Of a DNA stretch of 64,000 nucleotides, positions 27,125 through 35,251 are shown piece by piece; positions within the stretch are counted from its first letter, which is position 1; each line of letters starts with the position of its first letter. The DNA is from Oppiella nova (taxonomy: Eukaryota > Arthropoda > Arachnida > Sarcoptiformes > Oppiidae): the NCBI GenBank assembly GCA_905397405.1, contig CAJPVJ010000011.1, positions 1-64,000 on the forward strand, in the 5' to 3' direction. The notes beneath the pieces were generated by a model. The model was not told the origin of the DNA. It ran no database searches and saw only the letters and a list, made by a program, of their open reading frames with translations. A program made the position numbers and the translations under genes.

Positions 27125-27586
27125 TTATAAACTCAGTCGTGCCCTATTCTGCTCGAAAAGTTTCTCGCCAATCCCCTTCACTTTTTTTAAGTCATCAATA
27201 CTTTTAAATCCGCCATTCTGATTGCGATAAGCAATAATCGCCTGTGCTTTCTTTGCTCCCACACCCGTGAGCTGTTGTAATTGCTCGACACTTGCAGAGT
27301 TTAAACTGACTTTTGAAGCTGAGCTGTTTAAAGATTGAGTAGGTGATGATGGGCCTTTGTGATTGCTATTCGATGGTGATGTTTTGCTATTCGGTCGCGA
27401 AAGATAGTATTGATCATCGACTTTTTTTAATTGTGCATCATGGGCCTGTTGTTGTGCTTTCCAGTTGAGATAAGCTTGATCAAACTGTTGTGCATACAAG
27501 CTCAAGGAGCAACTCAAAAGCACCAATAAAAAAGATAATTTAATTAGTTTTACTACACGATTAAAATAAAAATACTGATTACTCAT
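27125..27586 (-). CDS. comEA: ComEA-family DNA-binding protein
   Basis: A 153-residue secreted protein with a signal peptide (hydrophobic stretch about residues 11-30). A Ser/Pro/Asn-rich linker (about 60-90) leads to C-terminal helix-hairpin-helix motifs (LQQLTGVGAKKAQAIIAYR and LKKVKGIGEKLFEQ). ComEA binds incoming DNA in the periplasm during natural transformation, a trait well known in Acinetobacter. Its start overlaps mazG by eight bases, so it may be translated from the mazG transcript. Confidence 0.9.
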   Translation of the reverse strand: MSNQYFYFNRVVKLIKLSFLLVLLSCSLSLYAQQFDQAYLNWKAQQQAHDAQLKKVDDQYYLSRPNSKTSPSNSNHKGPSSPTQSLNSSASKVSLNSASVEQLQQLTGVGAKKAQAIIAYRNQNGGFKSIDDLKKVKGIGEKLFEQNRARLSL

Positions 27587-28358
27587 TGCTAACCTTTGAT
27601 TTTAATTGTTGCTTTGCCTGATCCCAAAGGAGATCCATTTCTTCTAAAGACGCATCTTCTAATCTTTTATTTTTAAAATTGATTTGATCTTCAATATAAG
27701 CAAAGCGAGATTTAAATTTATAAATGGTTCCTAACAGCGCCATCTCACTTGAAATGCCTAGTTTACGCCCTACATTGATTAAAGAAAATAAACAATCACC
27801 AAATTCTTCCATAATTTCATCAGGTTTTTCCGATTGCAGCGCCTCTTCAAACTCTGCCAATTCTTCTTTGACTTTATCGTAGGCCTGCGCCACATCAGGA
27901 AAATCAAAGCCTACTTTTGCGACATTTTTTTGAATGTTTTCTGCCTGAGATAAAGCGGGACCATGTTTTACCGCATCTAATCGAGATTGAGTTTTGCCCT
28001 GTTTTTCTTGTTGTTTAATTTCCTGCCACAACACCGACACTTGTTCAGGGGTTAAATTATCAAATTGTTGTTTTTGGAAAACATGTGGATGGCGTCGGAT
28101 CAATTTTTGACAAAGTACATCGACAACATCGTTAAAATCAAAAGCCCCCTGCTCACTGTACATCTGTGATTGAAAAACCACTTGTAGCAATAAATCACCT
28201 AATTCATTTTTAATTTCATCTATATCACCAGAACGTACTGCTTCTTCCACTTCATATGCTTCTTCAATCGCATAGCGCGTTAAACTTTCAGGTGTCTGTT
28301 CACGATCCCAAGGGCATTCTGCACGTAATTGTTTCATGATGGCGAATAGCTGTTGCAT
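27579..28358 (-). CDS. mazG: Nucleoside triphosphate pyrophosphohydrolase MazG
   Basis: A 259-residue tandem MazG protein that hydrolyses NTPs to NMPs. Two MazG domains are seen; the N-terminal one has the metal-binding pattern EEAYEVEEAV...ELGDLLLQVV, the second EELAEFEEAL...EEFGDCLFSL. I chose ATG at 28358 (MQQLFAIMKQL) with AAGGA nine bases upstream, rather than an ATG 26 codons earlier that yields an unconserved leader. In Pseudomonas relatives mazG follows relA directly; here an SDR gene on the other strand separates them. Confidence 0.93.
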   Translation of the reverse strand: MQQLFAIMKQLRAECPWDREQTPESLTRYAIEEAYEVEEAVRSGDIDEIKNELGDLLLQVVFQSQMYSEQGAFDFNDVVDVLCQKLIRRHPHVFQKQQFDNLTPEQVSVLWQEIKQQEKQGKTQSRLDAVKHGPALSQAENIQKNVAKVGFDFPDVAQAYDKVKEELAEFEEALQSEKPDEIMEEFGDCLFSLINVGRKLGISSEMALLGTIYKFKSRFAYIEDQINFKNKRLEDASLEEMDLLWDQAKQQLKSKVSNE

Positions 28359-28463
28359 TTTATGTCCTTTAAGATCAATAACAAATGACTGCACAACACT
28401 TGTTGTTATGCATATTTTATGTTCAACTCTTTGCAATCAAAATAAACTAAAAAGGATGCTGCA

Positions 28464-29246
28464 ATGAGTCAAAGCATATTCATTAGTGGTGCTGCGCAAG
28501 GGATTGGGGCTGCGATTGCACGTCTATTCTATCAACAAGGTTATCAAGTTGGTATTTATGATATCAATGAAGCGCAGGCTCAAATTTTAGCAGATCAATT
28601 GGGTGACAATGCCAAAGCGGGCAAATTAGATGTGAGCGATTATGCGCAATGGCAAACCGCGCTTAAAGAATTTTCTCAATGGGCAAATGGTCTCAACATT
28701 TTAGTCAATAATGCTGGGATTCTGTATTCTGGAGATTTTGAAAAAACTGAGATTAGTGCCCATCATCGTACAATCAATATCAATGTCAATGGCGTTTTAA
28801 ATGGCTGTCATGCCGCTCTTCCCTATCTGAAACAAGCAAAATTTGCGCGTATCATCAATCTTTCCTCAGCATCAGCCATTTATGGACAAGCAGATTTAGT
28901 CTCCTATTCTGCCAGTAAATTTGCCGTACGCGGTATTACAGAAGGATTAGATATCGAATGGCAAAAATATGGTATTCGCGTACTGGATGTGATGCCGCTT
29001 TTTGTCCAAACAGCGATGGTGACAGACATGGATGCAGGTGCGATTCAAAATATTGGGGTCAGTCTCACGCCCCAAGATGTTGCGGAGCAAGTGTTTGCAC
29101 AGGTTAAAGCCAAAGGCTCACTTTTCACCGCTACACATCGCCCAGTCGGTTTAAAAACCAAAGTAATGTTTACACTTTCTGCTATTAGCCCTCAATTTAT
29201 CAATCGCTTGAGCAATTTAATACTCACGAGAAAATCTAAAACCTAA
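28464..29246 (+). CDS. Short-chain dehydrogenase/reductase
   Basis: A 260-residue classical SDR. The cofactor motif is GAAQGIG (residues 9-15), the NNAG motif is NNAGIL, and the catalytic Ser/Tyr/Lys lie in INLSSASA and YSASK. A short Asp at the end of the second strand (IYDIN) suggests NAD rather than NADP. The substrate is unknown. It is a single gene facing away from mazG and inserted between relA and mazG. Confidence 0.9.
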   Translation: MSQSIFISGAAQGIGAAIARLFYQQGYQVGIYDINEAQAQILADQLGDNAKAGKLDVSDYAQWQTALKEFSQWANGLNILVNNAGILYSGDFEKTEISAHHRTININVNGVLNGCHAALPYLKQAKFARIINLSSASAIYGQADLVSYSASKFAVRGITEGLDIEWQKYGIRVLDVMPLFVQTAMVTDMDAGAIQNIGVSLTPQDVAEQVFAQVKAKGSLFTATHRPVGLKTKVMFTLSAISPQFINRLSNLILTRKSKT

Positions 29247-29333
29247 GCTTTAATACTGTAAAAACCAACCCAATAGATACCAATTTTCTTTTTATAAATC
29301 AAACTCATAAAACAATCCATTATATTAGATAAT

Positions 29334-29362
29334 AAAAAACTCGCATTTCGCGAGTTTTTTAC
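29334..29362. terminator. Bidirectional terminator between SDR and relA
   Basis: AACTCGC pairs with GCGAGTT around a 5-nt loop, with A6 before and T6 after. It lies between the convergent SDR and relA genes. Confidence 0.88.
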
Positions 29363-29398
29363 TGTTCAAATCATAAAATCTGATCAAGACAATATAGC

Positions 29399-31705
29399 TT
29401 AATTACCTTGAACCAAACGTCGAGCACTGATAATGCCAGGCTGTTGTTCCAATCTCGCCAAGAGGCGAGACAATTGCGCCAAGCCTTTCACTTCAATCAA
29501 CAATTTCATATTAGCAATACCATCTGCTTCAGAAATCGTATTCACCTGACGGATATTGATCTGATCTGAAAAAATCACTTGGGTCAAATCTTTTAACAAA
29601 CCACGGCGATCATACGCTTCCACCACAATTTGCACACTTTGCCCACGTGTCGGTTGCATTTCCCAATCCGCTTCAACCGCACGATCAGGTTCTAACTTGA
29701 TCATGCGCATATAATCTGGGCATGCAACCTTGTGAATACTGACACCACGATTCAATGTGATATATCCAGCAATTGACTCACCATGAACAGGCTGACAACA
29801 TTGTGCAATATGTAATTCAACATTGTCCAAACCATCAATTAAAATTCCATGCGCCGACAAGGTATGACTTGCGCGTGGATTTAATGTTGGTTTTAAAACC
29901 AGCTCTGGTTCATCTTGATCTAAGTGCATGTGGCGATTGACTTGATTGATCAAGGCATGCAGGCTAATTTCCCCACTCACCAATGACACAAGAATGTCAT
30001 CCCCAGTTTTCACATTGAAATGATTACAATAATCACTTAAATCAATACTTTTCGGGTGAATCGCTAAACGTGAAAGTTCTTTATTGAGCAACTCACGCCC
30101 AACTTCCAAATTTTTACTGCGATCTTGTTGTCTAAACCAGTGGCGCAACTTGTCACGCGCACGTGCTGTTTTAATATAACCCAAAGAGTTAACCAACCAA
30201 TCACGATTGGGTTCTCGATCTTTCTTGGTTAAAATCTCAACCTGTTCGCCTGTTTTTAAGGTATAGGTTAACGGCACATAGCGTTGGTTGACCCGTGATG
30301 CATAGCACTTATTGCCGACCTCGGTATGCACATGATAAGCAAAATCAAGCACCGTCGATCCGCGTGGTAATTCTTTAATATCCCCATCACGACTAAACAC
30401 ATAGATTTTCTCAAAACCTTCAAAGTCTTGAATTTGTTCAAAATCTTCGGTTTCATCTTCATTGGGATGTGCACTGGTTTCGGTACGTTCTTGATAATGC
30501 TCAAGCACTGCACGTAAAGAATGCAAACGATGATTAAATGAATAGTCAGTGGTTTTCGAGCCTTCTTTATAATTGAAGTGTGAACACACGCCCAACTCTG
30601 CTTCTTCATGCATTTCTTTGGTTCGGATCTGGATTTCCAAAGATTTATTTTCTGCAATCACCGCAGTATGTAAAGAGCGATAACCATTGGCTTTGGGGTT
30701 AGTAATATAATCATCAAACTGATGAGGAATATGACGCCAAATTTGATGCACAATGCCTAAAGCGTGATAACACTCTGCGACAGATTTAACCAAAACCCGT
30801 AATGCACGAATATCATAAAGCTGATCAAAACTCAGATTTTTACTCTTCATTTTGCGGTAGATCGAATAAATATGTTTTACCCGACCTGAAATCTCAGCTT
30901 CAATATCATGCCCTGCCAGCTCATTCTTGAGTTTATCCACCACAAACTGGATATATTGCTCACGCTCTAGACGCTTTTCATTGAGTAAAGAAGCAATCTC
31001 TTTATAACGTTCTGGTGCCAAATAACGGAAAGCAAGATCTTCGAGCTCCCACTTTAATTGGGCAATGCCTAAACGATGCGCCAAAGGCGAATAGATGGTG
31101 AGAATTTCTCGTGCAACACGCTCTTGACGCTCTTTTGAAGAATGCGCCAATTCACGTAAAGCAAAGGTACGTTCAGCCAGTTTAATCAATACCACACGAA
31201 CATCTTCTGTCACAGAAATCAACATCTTGTAGATGCCCGTCAGGTGTTCACGCTGATTATTATTAAAGTGATCTTCTAAACGTTTATTCTTTTCAATCAG
31301 TTCAGAAAGTTTACCCATCGCCAAAGTGCCTTTGACAAGGTTGTAAACCTGCTCACCGCATTGTTGCTGTATTTCCTCTAAAGTCGTGAGATCTTCACGC
31401 ACACTACGATAAAGCACAGCTGCTGCCAGCGTATCTTCATCGACATGTAAATGCGCGAGAATATCGGCCATTCCAATGCCTGTTGCAAAGGTATTGGTTC
31501 TGGAATTTACTGTGGTCGCCAATTCTTTTTGTAATACTAATTGCGCGACTTCTTCTAACTGCTTAAGTTCAGCACCGTCTAAAATTCCACGCACTCGATC
31601 TAGCCAAGTTGCTAGAGCCTGTTGCGCTTCATCGGCATGTTCTACAGTCGCTTCCTCTGATAGCTCATTGAGCTGATCAGGAAGTTGCTCACGTACTGTG
31701 ACCAT
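29399..31705 (-). CDS. relA: (p)ppGpp synthetase RelA
   Basis: A 768-residue long RSH protein. The N-terminal hydrolase region is degenerate: where hydrolases have an HD pair, it reads HLHVDEDTLAAAVLYRSVRE, the pattern of the synthetase-only RelA branch. The synthetase region is intact (SGRVKHIYSIYRKM, YDIRALRV, NGYRSLHTAV). TGS (KELPRGSTVLDFAYHVH), a zinc-finger segment (CCQPVHGE) and a C-terminal ACT domain follow. RelA makes (p)ppGpp on stalled ribosomes. GAGGAG stands six bases before ATG. It lies next to rlmD, as in Pseudomonas. Confidence 0.95.
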   Translation of the reverse strand: MVTVREQLPDQLNELSEEATVEHADEAQQALATWLDRVRGILDGAELKQLEEVAQLVLQKELATTVNSRTNTFATGIGMADILAHLHVDEDTLAAAVLYRSVREDLTTLEEIQQQCGEQVYNLVKGTLAMGKLSELIEKNKRLEDHFNNNQREHLTGIYKMLISVTEDVRVVLIKLAERTFALRELAHSSKERQERVAREILTIYSPLAHRLGIAQLKWELEDLAFRYLAPERYKEIASLLNEKRLEREQYIQFVVDKLKNELAGHDIEAEISGRVKHIYSIYRKMKSKNLSFDQLYDIRALRVLVKSVAECYHALGIVHQIWRHIPHQFDDYITNPKANGYRSLHTAVIAENKSLEIQIRTKEMHEEAELGVCSHFNYKEGSKTTDYSFNHRLHSLRAVLEHYQERTETSAHPNEDETEDFEQIQDFEGFEKIYVFSRDGDIKELPRGSTVLDFAYHVHTEVGNKCYASRVNQRYVPLTYTLKTGEQVEILTKKDREPNRDWLVNSLGYIKTARARDKLRHWFRQQDRSKNLEVGRELLNKELSRLAIHPKSIDLSDYCNHFNVKTGDDILVSLVSGEISLHALINQVNRHMHLDQDEPELVLKPTLNPRASHTLSAHGILIDGLDNVELHIAQCCQPVHGESIAGYITLNRGVSIHKVACPDYMRMIKLEPDRAVEADWEMQPTRGQSVQIVVEAYDRRGLLKDLTQVIFSDQINIRQVNTISEADGIANMKLLIEVKGLAQLSRLLARLEQQPGIISARRLVQGN

Positions 31706-31732
31706 ACCCTACTCCTCTAACTCTATATTTCA

Positions 31733-33127
31733 TTATAAATCGTTTATCTCTAATTTCTTTTCAAACAAAGCAATCGATTCTACATGCCCTGTGTGCGTAA
31801 ACATGTCCATCACACCTGCTTTAGTGAGCTGATAACCATGTTGTACCAAAATTCCAGCATCTCTCGCAAATGTTGCGGGATTACACGACACATAAACGAT
31901 TCTTTGCGCACCAAATTTGGGCAAATAATGCATAACTTGTTCTGCACCCGCACGAGGAGGGTCAATCAATAATGCATCAAATCCTTGATTTGCCCAAGAA
32001 TAATGCGAAAAGTCTTTTGTTAAATCTTGTGAATAGAATTTAACATTGCTTATGCGATTGTTCAGTGCATTTTCTGTACCACGCTTCACCATGGCTTCGC
32101 TACCTTCAACAGCAATGACTTTTCCTGTAGCACCCACACGTTTAGCGAGCGGCAGAGAAAAATTCCCCAATCCACAAAATAAATCCAAAACAGTTTCACC
32201 TGCTTTCAACTCAAGCAAATCACATGCCAGATTAACCATCTGCGGATTTACAGTGGGATTCACTTGGGTAAAATCTGTTGGATTAAACGCAAACTCAATA
32301 TCAAAATCTTTTAAACGGTAATGCAAATGCATGTCTGCCTGAGCACCATCTAGACGTTGTACACTTTCCACACCCGCAGGTTGCAAATACAACTGCCACT
32401 GTTTCTGTAACGCATATTGTTGCAATAGGTTGACATCATGGGCTTTTAATTTTTCAGTATGGCGAACCAATAATGAAATTTCGCTATCGCCTTTGGCTAA
32501 TTCTATATGACCAATGCTGCTTTTGCCTTTTAGACTTTCGAGTAATGCCTTGATTTCAGGTAAAGCCTGATCTAATTCAATATCTAAAATTTTACAGGTT
32601 TCAATTGCAGTTAAGTGGTTGCTCTGTGCTTCACGAAAACCCATCAGTAATTTATTTTGTTTAGCTAAATAACGCACCCCTATTCGGGCTTTATGTCGAT
32701 AGTCGGTACGTGTTGAACGCAATGGCGCTAACCACTGTTCAGGCACTAAACCCGCAAAGTGGCTGAGATGTGACTTTAAAACATCTTGTTTTAAGCGAAT
32801 TTGCTCATCTGGATGAATATGTTGCATATTGCATCCACCGCAAGTACCAAAATGTGGGCAGATCGGTTGAATACGATGTGGATTTGGCTCACTGAGTAAT
32901 TCAATACTGTCCGCTTCTTCAAGTTTGGATACTTGACGCGTCACTTGAGCTTTTACGATTTCACCAGGCAGTGCATAGCGAATAAAAACTTTTTTACCCT
33001 GCTTTTCACTTGGATGATTGAGTTCTGTACCATAATGCGCAATCCCTCGCCCTTCGTGTGACAATCTTTCAACTTTAAAAATATATTGTGGAAGCTGAGA
33101 TGGTCGAGGTTTGGCTCTATGTTTCAA
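31733..33127 (-). CDS. rlmD: 23S rRNA (uracil-1939-C5)-methyltransferase
   Basis: A 464-residue SAM-dependent enzyme. It starts with a TRAM domain (about 12-75), then iron-sulfur cysteines [10 protein letters not shown], and ends with the Rossmann methyltransferase part with [22 protein letters not shown] and the catalytic SCNP. The start is TTG at 33127, eight bases after the upstream exonuclease stop, with TAGGT in front. No ATG exists before the TRAM domain. It is in a row with relA downstream. Confidence 0.93.
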   Translation of the reverse strand: MKHRAKPRPSQLPQYIFKVERLSHEGRGIAHYGTELNHPSEKQGKKVFIRYALPGEIVKAQVTRQVSKLEEADSIELLSEPNPHRIQPICPHFGTCGGCNMQHIHPDEQIRLKQDVLKSHLSHFAGLVPEQWLAPLRSTRTDYRHKARIGVRYLAKQNKLLMGFREAQSNHLTAIETCKILDIELDQALPEIKALLESLKGKSSIGHIELAKGDSEISLLVRHTEKLKAHDVNLLQQYALQKQWQLYLQPAGVESVQRLDGAQADMHLHYRLKDFDIEFAFNPTDFTQVNPTVNPQMVNLACDLLELKAGETVLDLFCGLGNFSLPLAKRVGATGKVIAVEGSEAMVKRGTENALNNRISNVKFYSQDLTKDFSHYSWANQGFDALLIDPPRAGAEQVMHYLPKFGAQRIVYVSCNPATFARDAGILVQHGYQLTKAGVMDMFTHTGHVESIALFEKKLEINDL

Positions 33128-33135
33128 AGGGATAC

Positions 33136-33957
33136 CTAATCGGGTGTGGAGGAAAAATCTGCTTGAGTAAATTCAGTTCGCTGTGAGGTTTCACGCCAAA
33201 CATTTAAAAACTCATGTTGTTGAGCTTGTCCTTGCAAATAATGAATCGAGGCTTGAATCCATAAACGGTGATCTTGTAAAGAAATCTGACCTTTAAGCAA
33301 AGCCCATCTTAAGAAAATCAACCATGTATTTAAAACATCACCTTCGCAATAGCTGGTGAGTTTCAACCATTGCTGTGTATTCACATATTCGGGAACAAAA
33401 TAACCTGAAATACCACGTTTACCGGGATAACCCAATAAATGTGCAACATCATCCAATTTCTGGAAATGACGTCCATTAAACATCGCCATGACATCCATTA
33501 AGTCAACATGACGGTTGTGGTATCTGTTCTGATAGTTATTATACCTTTTTTGTGTGTCAATCTCACCTTGATCGAACAAACTTGGCGCAGATAGTCCATG
33601 ATACATGGCGCGGAATAAAATCACAGGCAAATCAAACTGTGAGCCATTCCAGCTCACGAGTGTTGGATGTCTTTTATCAAAGATAGATAAAAATTTTTGT
33701 AAAATTTCAGTTTCAGTATAGTGCTCTCGACTAAATGAAAACAGTTTCATCACACCATTTTCATCAATCCACAATCCCGAAATACAAACAATTTCATGTA
33801 AAGCCAAGCGCTGAAAATCCATCCCCGATTCTTGACGGCGTAGTTTTGCCAACGCCTGTTCTAAATCGTCCTGTGGTAAATCCAAGCCATATAAATGCGC
33901 CCCAGACTTAAGATCGGTCAGGGTTTCGATATCAAAAACTAAAACTGGAAGACGCAT
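33136..33957 (-). CDS. PolB-like 3'-5' exonuclease domain protein
   Basis: A 273-residue protein with a DEDDy exonuclease fold (predicted PolB-like 3'-5' exonuclease family). The acidic motifs are [19 protein letters not shown] and [10 protein letters not shown], with the tyrosine four residues before the final Asp. There is no polymerase domain. I chose ATG at 33957 ([11 protein letters not shown]); a TTG five codons earlier is possible. It is probably co-transcribed with rlmD. A role in DNA or RNA repair is inferred from the fold alone. Confidence 0.88.
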   Translation of the reverse strand: MRLPVLVFDIETLTDLKSGAHLYGLDLPQDDLEQALAKLRRQESGMDFQRLALHEIVCISGLWIDENGVMKLFSFSREHYTETEILQKFLSIFDKRHPTLVSWNGSQFDLPVILFRAMYHGLSAPSLFDQGEIDTQKRYNNYQNRYHNRHVDLMDVMAMFNGRHFQKLDDVAHLLGYPGKRGISGYFVPEYVNTQQWLKLTSYCEGDVLNTWLIFLRWALLKGQISLQDHRLWIQASIHYLQGQAQQHEFLNVWRETSQRTEFTQADFSSTPD

Positions 33958-34016
33958 AAAAGCTTTACTCAATACTCAAGTTTGCCATCATGAAGCAATT
34001 TATGACTTCGAAGCAA

Positions 34017-34937
34017 CTATTCTTCATCCTCAACAGAGAACAAACCTGTAGAAAGATAACGATCACCTCTGTCACAGACAATACAGACAATCACTGCGTC
34101 TGGATTTTCTTCAGCAATTTTAACCGATGCCCATACAGCACCACCTGAAGAAGTCCCAGCACTAATGCCTTCTTGACGTGCTAAACGGCGTGCGGTTTTT
34201 TCTGCTTCAATTTGCGGAATATCCATGATCTGATCGACACGGCTTGGATCAAAAATAGTCGGTAAGTATTCTTGAGGCCAACGACGAATACCCGCAATAT
34301 TTGAACCTTCTGAAGGTTGTAATCCGATAATTTGAATATCTGGATTTTGTTCTTTTAAATATTTAGAGATCCCCATGATCGTGCCCGTTGTGCCCATAGA
34401 GCTCACGAAATGGGTGATTTTCCCTGCGGTTTGTTGCCAAATTTCAGGACCTGTGGTCAGGTAGTGTGCTTCTACATTGTCTGGATTGCCAAACTGATTT
34501 AATACTAAACCTTGGCCTTCACTTTGCATTTGCAAAGCCATATCACGCGCAACCTCCATATTGGTTGCTTCGATCAATTCAGCGCCATAGGCACGCATTG
34601 CATCTTTACGCTCTTGGCTAGAGTTCCCTGGCATGATCAATTTCATTTTATAACCACGCATTGCGGCGACCATTGCCAACGCAATCCCAGTATTTCCACT
34701 CGTCGCCTCGATCAACGTATCACCCGGCTTAATTTGACCACGCTGTTCAGCTTTCATGATCATGTTATATGCAGGACGATCTTTAACAGAACCAGCAGGA
34801 TTATTGCCTTCTAGCTTTGCCAATACTGTTGCTTGAGTATGACTTGCCAAACGTTGTAAACGCACCAAAGGAGTTTTTCCTACATAGTGATCTAACAAAA
34901 ATTCGTCGGCTAAGAAATCAGGTTGTGTGTGACTCAT
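34017..34937 (-). CDS. cysM: Cysteine synthase B
   Basis: A 306-residue PLP enzyme making cysteine (or S-sulfocysteine) from O-acetylserine. The PLP lysine is in NNPAGSVKDRPA, the phosphate loop in SMGTTGTIMG, and the EATSGNTGIALA substrate loop is present. I prefer ATG at 34937, with AGGTG about six bases upstream, over a GTG three codons earlier. gacS lies divergent upstream, as in other Pseudomonadales. Confidence 0.94.
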   Translation of the reverse strand: MSHTQPDFLADEFLLDHYVGKTPLVRLQRLASHTQATVLAKLEGNNPAGSVKDRPAYNMIMKAEQRGQIKPGDTLIEATSGNTGIALAMVAAMRGYKMKLIMPGNSSQERKDAMRAYGAELIEATNMEVARDMALQMQSEGQGLVLNQFGNPDNVEAHYLTTGPEIWQQTAGKITHFVSSMGTTGTIMGISKYLKEQNPDIQIIGLQPSEGSNIAGIRRWPQEYLPTIFDPSRVDQIMDIPQIEAEKTARRLARQEGISAGTSSGGAVWASVKIAEENPDAVIVCIVCDRGDRYLSTGLFSVEDEE

Positions 34938-35251
34938 CGGTTGCACCTATATCGAGGTGGGCATATTGTATGAAAAAAAGAAACATACTGCACATCTTTC
35001 CGCTTCATTTTGCTTGGAATGATCAAACTAAATTCATATATATCAACACACCCAAGTAGGAGCATGATTTTCTTTATTGAATAAAATTAAATACATATAA
35101 AAAAATAAACTTTACTTAGAATTAGAAATGATAAAGTTATCTATAAAACAGCATAACTCATTTTCAATTCACAAGATTTTTAGTCATATTGTCATGCAGG
35201 ATGATTAAAGCATGTTAATATCTTTGCCATGGGCAATGAGTTGCTGGAACA
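34938..35251. other. Divergent region between cysM and gacS
   Basis: This 314-bp AT-rich region holds the promoters of both genes. I see no clear palindromic operator and no coding frame. Confidence 0.6.
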
